Of a stretch of 64,000 bases of DNA, positions 16,272 to 27,279 are shown in pieces. Source of the stretch: Meiothermus sp. (GTDB lineage Bacteria; Deinococcota; Deinococci; Deinococcales; Thermaceae). Below the pieces are notes generated by a model. That model had not been told where the DNA came from. It saw only the letters and a list, made by a program, of their open reading frames with translations, and ran no database searches. A program made the translations under genes and the position numbers. The stretch covers positions 31,001 through 95,000 of the forward strand of contig NZ_BPIK01000001.1 of the NCBI RefSeq assembly GCF_026004075.1, written 5' to 3'. How positions within the stretch are numbered: position 1 is the first letter of the stretch; the number at the start of each line of letters is the position of its first letter.

Positions 16272-17498
16272 CTAGGCCCCGTACTTTTGCAGCTTGCCGG
16301 CGTGGGCCAGCAGCAAGGGCATTAGCTCCACCCCGCGCAGGTGGCCCAGGCTGCCTCTGGCGGCTTCGTCCTCGGTGAAGCGCCGGGCGGTGTCGTTGCG
16401 GAGGTAGGGGCCATGAAGCAGCAGCGGCACCGGGTGCCAGGAGTGGGCTTTCAAAACTGAAGGGGTGGAGTGGTCGCCGGTGATGGCCAGCACATCCGGC
16501 TTCAGGGCCAGCAGATCGGGCAACAGGTGGTCAAAAAGCTCGACCTTATGCACTTTTTCTTCAAAATTGCCGTCCTCGCCGGTGCTGTCGGTTTTCTTGA
16601 AGTGCAGATAGAAGAAATCGTACTTGTCCCAGTTTTCCTGTAGGGCCTTTACCTTGCCCTCTGGAGCGTCTTCCACCCCTTCCACCGGCAGCACCTCCAT
16701 GCCCACCAGGCTGGCCAGCCCTTTGTACATGGGGTAGCTGGCAATGCAGGCCGGCGTGAGGTGGTACACCTTGGAGAATAGAGGGAAACGGGGGCGTTCG
16801 GAGATACCCCGGAACAACGCACCGTTGATCTGGGGTTCATCGGCCAGCACCTCGCGGATGCGCTCGGACAGTTGGTTGAGCACTCGAGCGGTTCGCTGGC
16901 TCCCAGCGCCGGCGGTTTTGGGCTCGGCCTGCAAGGGAGGCACGCCGGTTTTCTGGGGGTCGGTGTCGGAAACCTGCTCACTCAGCCCCTCGCCGCGCAA
17001 AATCACCACAAAACGGTGCTCGCTTTCGGTGTAGAAGCTTACCTGCACCCCCTCGAGCTCCTGGATGGCGGCCTTTAGCCTGTCCACCACCCGCCGGTTC
17101 TCCGCGTCGCTGGGCCGGCCTGCCCGGCGGTCTTTGACCAGTCCGGCGGCGTCCAGGGTGGCAAAGTTGCCGCGCACCGCTACGTCACCGTCTTTGAAGT
17201 CGGCCCCAATCCCGATGGCCGAGAGCGCCCCGCGCCCCACCAGGTACTTGAAGGGGTCGTAGCCAAAGAGCGAGAGGTGGCCGGGGCCGGAGCCGGGGGC
17301 CAGACCGGGGTAGACCGGGGTCAGGAGCCCCAGGGCGCTTTTTTGCGCCAGGACATCCAGGTTGGGGGTATGCGCTGCGGCCAGCTCGGTGGGGCCGCCG
17401 GGGGTCTGGGGCAGGCCGCCTACGCCGTCCAGCACAACCAGGAGAATCTTGGTGGGGGTTTTTTGCGATAGCTCTGTGAGGATGGGGAGCATGTCCAT
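16272..17498 (-). CDS. apgM: 2,3-bisphosphoglycerate-independent phosphoglycerate mutase, archaeal (ApgM) type
   Basis: A 408-residue metalloenzyme interconverting 3- and 2-phosphoglycerate in glycolysis. The alkaline-phosphatase-like core is visible: [10 protein letters not shown] with the first metal-binding Asp, [16 protein letters not shown] with the nucleophilic Ser, NFATLD, and the C-terminal metal cluster [22 protein letters not shown]. The length fits the ApgM group, not the roughly 510-residue GpmI type. The gene lies 68 bases after a GNAT gene on the same strand and ends near a terminator hairpin. Confidence 0.94.
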   Translation of the reverse strand: MDMLPILTELSQKTPTKILLVVLDGVGGLPQTPGGPTELAAAHTPNLDVLAQKSALGLLTPVYPGLAPGSGPGHLSLFGYDPFKYLVGRGALSAIGIGADFKDGDVAVRGNFATLDAAGLVKDRRAGRPSDAENRRVVDRLKAAIQELEGVQVSFYTESEHRFVVILRGEGLSEQVSDTDPQKTGVPPLQAEPKTAGAGSQRTARVLNQLSERIREVLADEPQINGALFRGISERPRFPLFSKVYHLTPACIASYPMYKGLASLVGMEVLPVEGVEDAPEGKVKALQENWDKYDFFYLHFKKTDSTGEDGNFEEKVHKVELFDHLLPDLLALKPDVLAITGDHSTPSVLKAHSWHPVPLLLHGPYLRNDTARRFTEDEAARGSLGHLRGVELMPLLLAHAGKLQKYGA

Positions 17499-17566
17499 GC
17501 GCCCATTCTACCGAGGGAGTAGCAGTGCGATAGACACACGGGCCAGGCGCATGGCGGGTAGGGCCC

Positions 17567-18097
17567 TCAGTAAAAGATGGGGGGTCGGCTCGACATCCAC
17601 TCCTCGGGCAGCAGGCTGTACATGTAAAAATCCCAGGGCTCCCCCCGGATCCAGCGCCAGCGGCGCAGAAGCCCCTCGCGCTGGAAGCCCAGTTTTTCCA
17701 GCGCCCGCTGCGAGCGGGGATTATGCACGTGGGCAATGGCCTGGATGCGGCGCAAGTCCCAGGGCCCAAAGGCAAAATCGAAGAGCACCACCTTGGCCTC
17801 GGTGTTGATGCCACAGCCCCAGTAGGGCCGCCCCAGCCAGGTCTCGGTCTCGCCCAGTTTGTTGGGCCAGTCCAGGTGCAGCCCGATCACCCCCGCGGGC
17901 CTTCCTTCGGCCTCGATGATGAAAAAACCCTCCTTGGTCTGCAGATGCCCCAGGTACTGGTAGGTTTCGTCGGGGCTCTGGTGGGGGTTCCAGTAGACAA
18001 AGGGAGCCATCTCGGGGTCGGACATCAGCGCGAACAGCGCCTCGGTGTCCTCGAGCCGAGGGGGGCGGAGCAGAAGCCGGGGGCCGCGCAGTTCCAT
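17567..18097 (-). CDS. GNAT N-acetyltransferase, RimJ/RimL-like
   Basis: A 176-residue acetyltransferase. It opens with LRGPRLLLRPPRLEDTEALFALMSDP, typical of RimJ/RimL relatives, and has the acetyl-CoA segment around GLHLDWPNKLGETETWLGRPYWG. It ends with the HNPRSQRALEKLGFQREG motif. The family acetylates N-terminal amino groups or small amines; the substrate is not deducible. It precedes apgM on the same strand, and the subtilase terminator lies just upstream of its start. Confidence 0.88.
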   Translation of the reverse strand: MELRGPRLLLRPPRLEDTEALFALMSDPEMAPFVYWNPHQSPDETYQYLGHLQTKEGFFIIEAEGRPAGVIGLHLDWPNKLGETETWLGRPYWGCGINTEAKVVLFDFAFGPWDLRRIQAIAHVHNPRSQRALEKLGFQREGLLRRWRWIRGEPWDFYMYSLLPEEWMSSRPPIFY

Positions 18098-18116
18098 GTG
18101 CTCCTAGCATACGAAA

Positions 18117-18142
18117 AAAAGACCCGCCGAAGCGGGTCTTTT
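18117..18142. terminator. Terminator of the subtilase gene
   Basis: AAAAGACCCGC and GCGGGTCTTTT pair over 11 bp around CGAA, which reads as a stable UUCG loop in the minus-strand RNA. Seven T follow on that strand. It lies 14 bases after the subtilase stop. Confidence 0.93.
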
Positions 18143-18155
18143 AGAGGATTGCAGC

Positions 18156-20780
18156 CTAAGGACGGGCCAGCGTAATCACCGGCGAAGTCCAGCTTTCCCA
18201 GTGGGCCGGGTTGTTCTCGTTGCCCAGGGCCTTGAGAACACGGATACGCACCACATAATCGCCATTTGGTACGGTCTTGAACAGCGAGTTGTCGCCGTTA
18301 CCGTTGTCCATATTGCTGTGGATGCGGGTGCCGTCCCAGGCAATCGCGAAGAAGCCGGTAGACGTAGAGTTGCGTCCGACGTACTCGAGATCCACAAACT
18401 TGTTGAAGACCGGGTGCACCGGGCGGTTGTTGGAGGCGTTCAGCACCTCAAACTGCAGCTTGGCCACAGGGTGAGCCAGATGGATCAGGAAGTAAGGAAT
18501 GTCGCCGCCCTGCAAGGTGAAGGTGCTGGGGCCAGTCTGGCGGACATAGTTGGTGTCGTTCAGCCGGGCCAGCCAGGGGAAGCCGAACTGTGAGGGGGCC
18601 AGCGCCACAATGCTCTGGTAATCGCCCTTGAAGCCTGCGTAGGGCACCCGGGCTACGGTTGCACCTTCGCTGTTGCGTACCACCACATAGCCGCCAAACT
18701 GGGCTAGGTTGGCGAGGCCGGGGTTGGGGGTGATGGTCACGTTCACACTGGCCGAACCGCCCGGCCCCACCGTGACGCTGGGGCTGCTGAACGAGACCGC
18801 CGAGGGCGCGTTGAAATAACTCAGGGTGAAGGTACCGGTGGTAGCAGAGGCTGCGAGGTGGCTCAGGCTGTAAGTTTCGGTGGCGTTACCCAAATTGCGG
18901 ATGGTCAGGGTACGGGTGACCGAGCCGCTCTCCACCTCGCCCAGCGAGAGCTTGCCGGGGGTTACGCGGGTGGTGCTGTTGATGGCATCTACAATCTGCA
19001 CCATCCCTGCGCCCTGGCGGTGTGTGATGTCCAGTAAACCAGTGGCTGGGGCTACAGAAAGAAGCTTGGGATCAGCGGTGTTTTGCAGGATGGTGCGCAT
19101 CTCCGAGGCGGGGGTGCCGGGCTTGGCCTGGAGATAGAGCGCCACCACCCCGGCCACGTGCGGGCTGGACATCGAAGTACCGCTTAGGGTGGCAAACGCG
19201 CCCTTCTCAAGCGGGTAGGTGGAGTAGATCAGGCCGCCGGGTGCCCCCAGGTCGGGCTTGAGGGTCAGGTCGGGCGAGAGGCCGATGGAGCTGAAGCTGC
19301 TAATCAGGTTGCCGGTGGGGTTGGGGAAGGAGCCAGACTGGTTGGTCCAGGTGAGTGTGACCGGGCCCGAAGCCAGGCGGTTGTTGATCAGTACACCTTC
19401 GGTATCGGAGATGCTGACCACCGGAATGGTGATGGCAGGCGTACCAGCTACTGTTGCTGAGAAGCGCCCCGGTGCGTTGTTGTACAGGATAACGGCGGCG
19501 GCTCCGGCCTGCTGTGCGTTGAAGGCTTTTGTGTAGAAGGTGCAGGTGCCGCGCCGGATCAGCACAGCCTGGCCTGCGAGGCTGCCCGCAGGCAGCGGAT
19601 TGCAGGCATCGTTGGCAGTGGTGGGGGTACCGGTACGGGCCATGGGGAGACTACCGGAGGTAGGAGGGGTGGGCGCACCGGTGGCTGGCCCGTAGCCGAT
19701 GGGCCGATCATCGGGAGAGATGGTAAAGGTGTTCAGGAAGACCGCCACATTGTCGTAGGAGGCTACGCCGATGACGTCCTCACCCACGCCCGGCGCACCC
19801 AGCGAGAAAGCACCGTTGGCTCCGCTGTTGCCAGCCGAGGCCACCACCACCACACCTTTCTTCACCAGGCGGTTGGAAACCACTGCGGTGGGGTACTGGG
19901 GCCACTGGAAGGAGGCGCCCAGGCTCATGTTCACCACGTCCATGCCGTCTTTGTAGGCCATTTCCAGGGCCGCAATGATCACGTCGGCGCTGGAAGAACC
20001 TTCACAGCCGAACACCCGATAAGCGCCCAGGATAACCTCGGGCGCTACACCCTTAACAGTGCCGTTGGCGCCGGTAATCCCGGCCACGTGGGTGCCGTGT
20101 CCGTTGCAGTCGTCACCACCGGGGCGGGTGCCGGGGCCGGGCTGGGGGATGGGGGTGCTGTTGTTGGGGTCGCCTGCATTGTAGGCATCGCCCACAAAGT
20201 CGAAGCCGTAGCGGATGCGCCCGGCAAAATCGGGGTGCTGGAGGTCAATGCCGGTGTCAATAATCCCAACCTTGACGCCACGCCCACTAAGGCCCAGCGT
20301 GTTTTGGGCGATGTTTACCTGGGTCTGGGTGATAGCGGTGAACATATCGGTCTCGCTACCCCCGTCTACGGGCTGGGGTGCGCTGACCGTAAGCACCGGC
20401 CAGACTGCTTTCACGCCAGGGATTCCACGCAGCTTGGCGGCTTCGCTGGCCGTGGCCTCTACCGAGAGGCCGTTCCAAAGCTCGCCATATTCAAAGCGTT
20501 CACGGAACTTCACACCATTGGCCTGAGCCAGGGCGCGGAAGTTGTCTTTGTCGGCCTTGACCGAGGCATCGCTGCCCCCTTCGACCTTGGCCTTGCCCGA
20601 GAGCTCCACCAACCAGGCGGTAGGGGTCTCGTCCACCATCTCGGCGGCACCCGTGCTCAGGGCACCTACGCCGGTGACAAGCTCCTGTACGGGCTCAAAC
20701 TGGGGCTGTACACGCTGGGGGCTGGAACAAGCCGCTAGCAAAGCAGCAAGCCCAATCCCTAAAAACATCCATCTACGCAC
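18156..20780 (-). CDS. Secreted subtilisin-like serine protease (S8), lipoprotein
   Basis: An 874-residue exported protease. The N-terminus is a lipoprotein signal with lipobox LLAAC (Cys18). Residues about 50-130 form an inhibitor-I9-like propeptide. The catalytic triad is Asp175 (GIIDTGID), His228 (NGHGTHVAG) and Ser536 (GTSMSSPHVAG), with oxyanion Asn318 (SAGNSG). A protease-associated (PA) domain is inserted at about 395-480. The C-terminal third has Ig-like, Fn3-type strands. It starts at GTG after AGGAGG and ends before a strong terminator. CTCGAG is rarer here than in neighbouring genes, a possible sign of different origin. Confidence 0.95.
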   Translation of the reverse strand: MRRWMFLGIGLAALLAACSSPQRVQPQFEPVQELVTGVGALSTGAAEMVDETPTAWLVELSGKAKVEGGSDASVKADKDNFRALAQANGVKFRERFEYGELWNGLSVEATASEAAKLRGIPGVKAVWPVLTVSAPQPVDGGSETDMFTAITQTQVNIAQNTLGLSGRGVKVGIIDTGIDLQHPDFAGRIRYGFDFVGDAYNAGDPNNSTPIPQPGPGTRPGGDDCNGHGTHVAGITGANGTVKGVAPEVILGAYRVFGCEGSSSADVIIAALEMAYKDGMDVVNMSLGASFQWPQYPTAVVSNRLVKKGVVVVASAGNSGANGAFSLGAPGVGEDVIGVASYDNVAVFLNTFTISPDDRPIGYGPATGAPTPPTSGSLPMARTGTPTTANDACNPLPAGSLAGQAVLIRRGTCTFYTKAFNAQQAGAAAVILYNNAPGRFSATVAGTPAITIPVVSISDTEGVLINNRLASGPVTLTWTNQSGSFPNPTGNLISSFSSIGLSPDLTLKPDLGAPGGLIYSTYPLEKGAFATLSGTSMSSPHVAGVVALYLQAKPGTPASEMRTILQNTADPKLLSVAPATGLLDITHRQGAGMVQIVDAINSTTRVTPGKLSLGEVESGSVTRTLTIRNLGNATETYSLSHLAASATTGTFTLSYFNAPSAVSFSSPSVTVGPGGSASVNVTITPNPGLANLAQFGGYVVVRNSEGATVARVPYAGFKGDYQSIVALAPSQFGFPWLARLNDTNYVRQTGPSTFTLQGGDIPYFLIHLAHPVAKLQFEVLNASNNRPVHPVFNKFVDLEYVGRNSTSTGFFAIAWDGTRIHSNMDNGNGDNSLFKTVPNGDYVVRIRVLKALGNENNPAHWESWTSPVITLARP

Positions 20781-20817
20781 GGTAGACCTCCTTGGGTGTC
20801 GTTTATCTAAGACCTGA

Positions 20818-22458
<1,641 letters not shown>

Positions 22459-22461
22459 GCG

Positions 22462-23166
22462 ATGCCGAAAGCACCAAAGCCGAAGACCAGAGCGCAGGAC
22501 TCGAGCAAGCCACGCCTGCCCAGGGAATCGCTTAAGGCCAAAAAGCAACGGGCCGCGCGAATTCTGGCGGTCATGGAGCAGCTCTACCCGCAGGCCGCCA
22601 CCGAGCTGCAACACCGCAACCCCTTCGAGCTGCTAATTGCCACGGTGCTCTCGGCCCAGGCCACCGATGCCTCGGTGAACAAGGCCACCCCGGCCCTCTT
22701 CCGGCGCTACCCCGATGCTTTTGCCCTGGCCCAGGCCACACCCGAAGAAGTTGAGCCCTACATCAAAACCATCGGCCTGTACCGCTCCAAGGCCAGGAAT
22801 ATCGTGCTGCTGGCCCGCCGCCTGGTGGAGCAGTACGGGGGGGAGGTGCCGGTGGACAAGGCCAAGCTGCGCGCGCTGCCGGGGGTGGGCTGGAAGACCG
22901 CCACGGTGGTGCTGGGGGCGGCCTTTGGGGTGCCGGGGATTGCGGTGGACACCCACCTGACCCGCCTGGCCGCCCGGCTGGGCTTGTCGGCCCAGAAAGA
23001 CCCCGAGAAAATCGGGGGCGACCTCGAGCGCCTCTTCCCCAAAGAAAAGTGGGTGTTTGTGCACCATGCCCTGATTCTTTTTGGCCGCTACCGCTGCACA
23101 GCCCGCAACCCTAAGTGCCAGGACTGCCCTCTGTACAACGACTGTCTGAGCAAAGGGGCCTGGTAG
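22462..23166 (+). CDS. nth: Endonuclease III
   Basis: A 234-residue DNA glycosylase/AP lyase for oxidised pyrimidines. It has the helix-hairpin-helix LPGVGWKTA with the catalytic Lys, the catalytic Asp in GIAVDTHLTRLA, and a 4Fe-4S loop with Cys spacing C-X6-C-X2-C-X5-C at the C-terminus (CTARNPKCQDC). A basic N-terminal extension of about 25 residues precedes the core. It is cotranscribed with proS, three bases downstream. Confidence 0.95.
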   Translation: MPKAPKPKTRAQDSSKPRLPRESLKAKKQRAARILAVMEQLYPQAATELQHRNPFELLIATVLSAQATDASVNKATPALFRRYPDAFALAQATPEEVEPYIKTIGLYRSKARNIVLLARRLVEQYGGEVPVDKAKLRALPGVGWKTATVVLGAAFGVPGIAVDTHLTRLAARLGLSAQKDPEKIGGDLERLFPKEKWVFVHHALILFGRYRCTARNPKCQDCPLYNDCLSKGAW

Positions 23167-23172
23167 CTGGAA

Positions 23173-23406
23173 TCAGTCATCCCAGCGGCGGATTTTTTGT
23201 GGCAACCTACGCCAGCGCATGGGGCGAAAGCGGGCCTCCAGGCGCCGCCAGCCATAAGCCAGCGCCCCTACCAGGCCGGCGCCCACCGCCAGCACCCACA
23301 AAGTGGTAATGAGCCACAACATCAAAAACAGGCCCACAGTTCCAGCTAGCAACAGCACAAGCACCCCCAGGGGGCCCCGCGGAAGATTGAACTGCAACGG
23401 TCTCAT
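23173..23406 (-). CDS. Small two-helix membrane protein, unknown function
   Basis: A 77-residue protein. Two adjacent hydrophobic segments (GVLVLLLAGTVGLFLMLWLI and TLWVLAVGAGLVGALAYG) are followed by a strongly basic cytoplasmic tail (RRLEARFRPMRWRR). The ATG at 23406 lies six bases after TACCCT, matching the leaderless pattern of this genome. It converges on nth and is divergent from the phosphatase gene. I do not recognise the family. Confidence 0.65.
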   Translation of the reverse strand: MRPLQFNLPRGPLGVLVLLLAGTVGLFLMLWLITTLWVLAVGAGLVGALAYGWRRLEARFRPMRWRRLPQKIRRWDD

Positions 23407-23530
23407 GTGTTCAGGGTAGAGCAAAAGGCATGAGGTGAATGTGGCTCGAGGGTTGTTGCAGACCAGCACATTGGCGGCGCGGTGATTTTTGGCCCGCACT
23501 TGCCTCGAGGTGGCCTATAATGCGCCTTGT

Positions 23531-24493
23531 ATGCCGGGCTCCGACAGCCTACCCATGGTGTTTGCAGCGGCCTTGACCGACCCAGGCCGCAAGCGGGCCC
23601 TCAACGAGGATGCAGTTGTCCAGCTCCTAACCCCCTACGGTGGCATTTTTATTGTGGCCGATGGCATGGGTGGGCACCGCACCGGCGAGGTGGCCTCACA
23701 GATGGCGGTGAGCCAGATTGTCGAAATACTCAAGCGCAGCGAGCCCTCGCCCCAGGGTTTGCTGGAAGCCTACGAGGCCGCCAACGAGGCCATCTATCTG
23801 GCTGGCCAGAAGCCCGAATCGCGGGGGATGGGCACGACCTGTACGGCCCTCTGGCTCGATCTGCCCTATGCCCTGATTGCCCATGTGGGCGACTCGAGGG
23901 CCTACCTGCTGCGCGATGGCGAACTTATGCAACTCACCCAGGATCATTCCTGGGTGGCCGACCGGGTACGTCAGGGCCTGTTGAGCGAGGATGAAGCCCG
24001 CAACCACCGTTGGCGTAACGTGATTACCAACGCCCTGGGTTCTTTCCCCAGCGCTCGAGTGGATCTGGTGGGTTTGAAGGTGCGGCCTGGCGATGTGTTT
24101 TTGCTCTGCTCAGACGGTCTAAGTGGCGTTCTAGAAGACAGGGTGTTGGCCGAGATGGTTCTGACCAATCCGCCCGAACCTGCCGTAGCCAAACTGGTCA
24201 AACTGGCCAACGAGTGGGGTGGGCCTGACAACATCAGCGCGGTGGTGGTGACCATTGGCAGCCAGGTAGCCGAAAACCCCAGGCCCTATGCGCTGCCGCT
24301 GGAGGCCAGCAATGGCCAGCCGGTGCGCCTGCAAAGCGGCGACCACCCCGAGGTGCTCACTACCCAGATTGTTGAACCGCAAAAGAAACCCACGTTCTGG
24401 CAGCGCTGGAGTAATGTGATTTTGCTCTTGCTGTGGCTTGGCCTGCTGGCCTTCGTCTTGTTCAATCAGCTTGGTAGCGGATCTACTCCGTAA
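23531..24493 (+). CDS. PP2C-type serine/threonine protein phosphatase, membrane anchored
   Basis: A 320-residue phosphatase whose catalytic PPM domain fills residues 8-240. Metal-binding and core motifs are NEDAVV, VADGMGGH, GDSRAYLL, LCSDGLSG and GGPDNISAVVV. A linker follows, and the last 30 residues hold one membrane helix (VILLLLWLGLLAFVLF), placing the catalytic domain on the cytoplasmic face. The family reverses Ser/Thr kinase signalling, but no kinase gene is adjacent. TATAAT at 23516-23521 lies nine bases before the ATG. Confidence 0.93.
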   Translation: MPGSDSLPMVFAAALTDPGRKRALNEDAVVQLLTPYGGIFIVADGMGGHRTGEVASQMAVSQIVEILKRSEPSPQGLLEAYEAANEAIYLAGQKPESRGMGTTCTALWLDLPYALIAHVGDSRAYLLRDGELMQLTQDHSWVADRVRQGLLSEDEARNHRWRNVITNALGSFPSARVDLVGLKVRPGDVFLLCSDGLSGVLEDRVLAEMVLTNPPEPAVAKLVKLANEWGGPDNISAVVVTIGSQVAENPRPYALPLEASNGQPVRLQSGDHPEVLTTQIVEPQKKPTFWQRWSNVILLLLWLGLLAFVLFNQLGSGSTP

Positions 24494-24544
24494 CAGATAC
24501 CTTGCCATTTTTTTGCTCCCGACAGCGCGGGGCAGGAGATGCCT

Positions 24545-24573
24545 TTGCCAAACTTTCCCGGATTGAATAGAGT
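24545..24573 (+). promoter_or_regulatory. Probable dnaB promoter
   Basis: TTGCCA (24545-24550) and TAGAGT (24568-24573) are separated by 17 bases. The start codon lies 41 bases downstream, behind TAGGAG. Confidence 0.55.
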
Positions 24574-24613
24574 AGAAACTTGCTGAATAGGGTGTTGGAT
24601 TAGGAGAACAGCC

Positions 24614-25969
24614 ATGGCAATTACACCGCTCGAGGGCCGCGTACCCCCCCATAACCTGGATGCCGAAGCCAGCGTGCTGGGCTCGGTGCTGCTGGATAGC
24701 GAGGTGCTAGACCGGCTCGAGGGCCTGCTGGCCGCCGACGCCTTCTATAAGGAAGCACACCGCAAAATTTGGGAGGCCATGGTGGCGCTGCGGGCCCGGC
24801 GCGACCCGGTTGACCTGGTAACGCTTTCGGAGGAGTTGCGCCAAAACGGGGAGCTTGAGAACGTGGGGGGCCTCTCGTATCTGGTCGGGCTTTCGGAGCA
24901 CACTCCCACGGCGGCCTATGCCGACTACTACGGGCGCATTGTGGCCGAAAAGTGGACGCTACGCAAGCTGATTGCCGCGGCGGGCGAGGCCATGAAAATG
25001 GCCTACGATGAGGAGGGGAGCCTCGAGGATATCCTCGATACCGCCGGGCGCAAGGTGCTCGAGGTCTCTACTCAGGGGGCTAAGTCCGAGTTCCAGAGCA
25101 TGAAAGAACTCGTGCACGAAACCTTCGAGCACATCCAGCTGCTCTACGAAAACCAAGGGCAGGTGGATGGTGTCAAGACCGGCTTTCGCGAGCTCGACAG
25201 CATGATTGGGGGACTTACCAGCGGCTCGCTCAACATCATTGCTGCGCGGCCCAGCATGGGTAAAACTAGCTTTGCCCTGACCATCGCGCAGAACGTGGCT
25301 TTGCGCGGCGAGGGTGCGGCGGTGGCCATCTTCTCGCTGGAGATGCCGGCAGTGCAATTGGTTACCCGGATGCTCTGCTCCGAGGCCCGCATTGACATGA
25401 ACCGCTTGCGGCAGGGCCAGCTTGTCGACCGCGACTTTTCCCGGCTGGTGGATGTAGCAGGCCGCATCTCTGAGGCGGCCATCCTGATCGACGACACCTC
25501 CGACCTCACCCTGATGGAACTTAGGGCTCGAGCCCGCCGCCTGCACGCTCAGCACAAGCTGGGCCTGATTGTGATCGACTACTTGCAGCTCATGTCTGGC
25601 CCTGGGGGAGGTAAGAACGGGGGCGAGAACCGCCAGCAGGAAATTGCCCAGATCTCCCGTGGCCTCAAGGGCCTGGCCCGCGAGCTGGACGTGCCGGTGA
25701 TCGCGCTTTCGCAGCTTTCGCGGGCGGTGGAGTCGCGCCCTAACAAGCGGCCCATGCTCTCCGACCTGAGAGAATCGGGATCGATCGAGCAAGACGCCGA
25801 CCTGGTGATGTTCATCTACCGCGACGAGTATTACAACCCCCACTCCGAAAAGGCCGGCATTGCCGAGATTATCGTGGGCAAGCAGCGCAACGGCCCCACC
25901 GGCACCGTGGAGCTACAGTTCCACGCCCAGCACGTGCGCTTCAACGACCTGGCTAAAGACGAAATTTGA
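24614..25969 (+). CDS. dnaB: Replicative DNA helicase DnaB
   Basis: A 451-residue hexameric helicase that unwinds DNA at the replication fork. The N-terminal helical domain (PPHNLDAEASVLGS) binds primase. The RecA-like domain carries Walker A ARPSMGKTSFALTIAQN near residue 215, Walker B LIVIDYLQLMSG near 318, and the conserved VIALSQLSRAVESR and SDLRESGSIEQDAD. There is no intein. The start at 24614 follows TAGGAG. The hypothetical gene now broken by an IS starts 37 bases downstream. Confidence 0.97.
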   Translation: MAITPLEGRVPPHNLDAEASVLGSVLLDSEVLDRLEGLLAADAFYKEAHRKIWEAMVALRARRDPVDLVTLSEELRQNGELENVGGLSYLVGLSEHTPTAAYADYYGRIVAEKWTLRKLIAAAGEAMKMAYDEEGSLEDILDTAGRKVLEVSTQGAKSEFQSMKELVHETFEHIQLLYENQGQVDGVKTGFRELDSMIGGLTSGSLNIIAARPSMGKTSFALTIAQNVALRGEGAAVAIFSLEMPAVQLVTRMLCSEARIDMNRLRQGQLVDRDFSRLVDVAGRISEAAILIDDTSDLTLMELRARARRLHAQHKLGLIVIDYLQLMSGPGGGKNGGENRQQEIAQISRGLKGLARELDVPVIALSQLSRAVESRPNKRPMLSDLRESGSIEQDADLVMFIYRDEYYNPHSEKAGIAEIIVGKQRNGPTGTVELQFHAQHVRFNDLAKDEI

Positions 25970-26005
25970 ACCGGCCTCGAGGCCACCGCCGCTTAAACTG
26001 CAAAG

Positions 26006-26183
26006 GTGCGGCTGTTCTGGCTACTCCTGGTGCTGGCGGGTGGCGTTTTTGGTCTGATCCGCCATGTGCAAACCCGGCCCATCGAGCGCCCACCCGGGGT
26101 GCTGGCGGCCCGCGCACCCCTCCAGCAGCCGCTGGCACCGGCCGATGTGCCGCACCTGGAAAAGCCCGGTTACCGCTTTCATA
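26006..26183 (+). pseudogene. 5' fragment of a hypothetical membrane-anchored protein gene cut by IS630
   Basis: A GTG start gives about 59 residues. An N-terminal membrane helix or signal (LFWLLLVLAGGVFGLI) is followed by a proline-rich linker ending KPGYRF. The frame then enters the insertion sequence and stops within five codons. The C-terminal remainder lies at 27318-27747 past the element. The intact protein would be roughly 200 residues. The family is a hypothetical one I recognise only by its LALGWGRMSD motif, so function is unknown. Confidence 0.75.
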
Positions 26184-26206
26184 TGAAATCCTTTTGATTC
26201 ATTCCC

Positions 26207-26767
26207 CTAACATCCCCCCGGCCACCAGTGAAATAGGGTGTAGCTCTGGATAAGCGCGGGCTGGGTTTGTAGGTAAGCGCACCGGGCTTCCACCTTGGCC
26301 CACAGCTCCTCTTCATCCTGCACCTGCCCATTGGCCACGACCGCGTCAATGAGCCCCCAGACTCGTTCTACCGGCTGCAACTCGGGCGAGTAGGGTGGCA
26401 GATAACACAGCCCCAGGCCCTTGGCTGGCTCCACCCGCCCCGAGGTGTGCCAGCCAGCCTGATCCAGCACCACCAGTACCAGCTTGCCCGCCCCCGCCCC
26501 CCGTAGCCGGGCAAAGGCCTCCAACACCAACTGGAACCCCTCCACCGAGACCGAGGGCAGCAGCCAGTACTCGCTTTCCCCCGTACCCGGTCTTATGAAG
26601 GCGTACACATACAGCCAGCGATAGCGGGGCCGCTCCTGCGCTAGCGGCGTCCTCCCTCGCAAGGCCCATACCCGTCGGCGGATGGGCTTCAGCCCTATTC
26701 GGCGCTCATCAAAGCCCCACACCTCCAACTCCAGTTCAGGAAAGAGCAACCTGAACAGGAAAACCAT
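26207..26767 (-). CDS. IS630 transposase, catalytic part (OrfB)
   Basis: A 186-residue DDE domain. The catalytic acids are Asp in VWGFDERR, Asp in VVLDQAGWH, and Glu in YSPELQPVERVWG. Its ATG overlaps the OrfA stop (TGATG). Read upstream in the same frame, the sequence continues through KKLFLMVF, so a fusion with OrfA by slippage at the A7 tract would give the full transposase. It probably makes little sense as an independent product. Confidence 0.88.
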   Translation of the reverse strand: MVFLFRLLFPELELEVWGFDERRIGLKPIRRRVWALRGRTPLAQERPRYRWLYVYAFIRPGTGESEYWLLPSVSVEGFQLVLEAFARLRGAGAGKLVLVVLDQAGWHTSGRVEPAKGLGLCYLPPYSPELQPVERVWGLIDAVVANGQVQDEEELWAKVEARCAYLQTQPALIQSYTLFHWWPGGC

Positions 26768-27279
26768 CAGAAAGAGCTTTTTTTGAAAGCCTCCTGCCGC
26801 TTCGCATCCGCCTCCCGGTGGCGCGGCCGGGGGCGCAGCGGGGCCAGGCCCAGGCGACGCATCCAGTACCAGGCCCGCCGCCCATCCACCGGACGTCCCA
26901 GCCTTTCAGCCAGCCACTCCGCAGCGTTGCGTATGCTCCAAAGCCCGTCCCTGGGATGGGGCTGGAGGAGGGCCTGGCGGAAGCCCTCCTGGAGTTCGGG
27001 CGGTACGAGGGGGGCCCGGCCTTTGTTCTCGTGCCGCAGATTCTTCATGGGCAGGCCCTGATTGTAGCGGTGGATTACCTGACGCACCCAGCGATCGGTA
27101 TAGCCCAGATTCCTGGCTACCTCGGGGATGCTCTGACCCCTGGCCAGCAGCCAGAGAGCGTGCCAGCGGGCGCGTTCGGTGTGGTCTTGGGACTCCCGGT
27201 AGAGGGCGTGGAGGTTATCCGGATGGTGTCGCAGTTGGAGTTCCAACCGGGGGCGGCGCTGATGTTGGGCCAGTTGCAT
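26767..27279 (-). CDS. IS630 transposase, DNA-binding part (OrfA)
   Basis: A 170-residue helix-turn-helix region. Residues 35-75 (RARWHALWLLARGQSIPEVA, then YTDRWVRQVIHRYNQG) form the first winged motif, and a second basic domain is around residues 120-160. The frame ends EAFKKSSF at a stop just after seven A residues (26784-26778 on this strand). Slipping by one base there would join it to OrfB. Confidence 0.87.
   Translation of the reverse strand: MQLAQHQRRPRLELQLRHHPDNLHALYRESQDHTERARWHALWLLARGQSIPEVARNLGYTDRWVRQVIHRYNQGLPMKNLRHENKGRAPLVPPELQEGFRQALLQPHPRDGLWSIRNAAEWLAERLGRPVDGRRAWYWMRRLGLAPLRPRPRHREADAKRQEAFKKSSF

Noticed and set aside
26184..26205. Continuation of the host gene into the first bases of the insertion element
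   Set aside because: The frame ends after ATG AAA TCC TTT TGA, which is terminal-repeat sequence of the IS, not host coding sequence.
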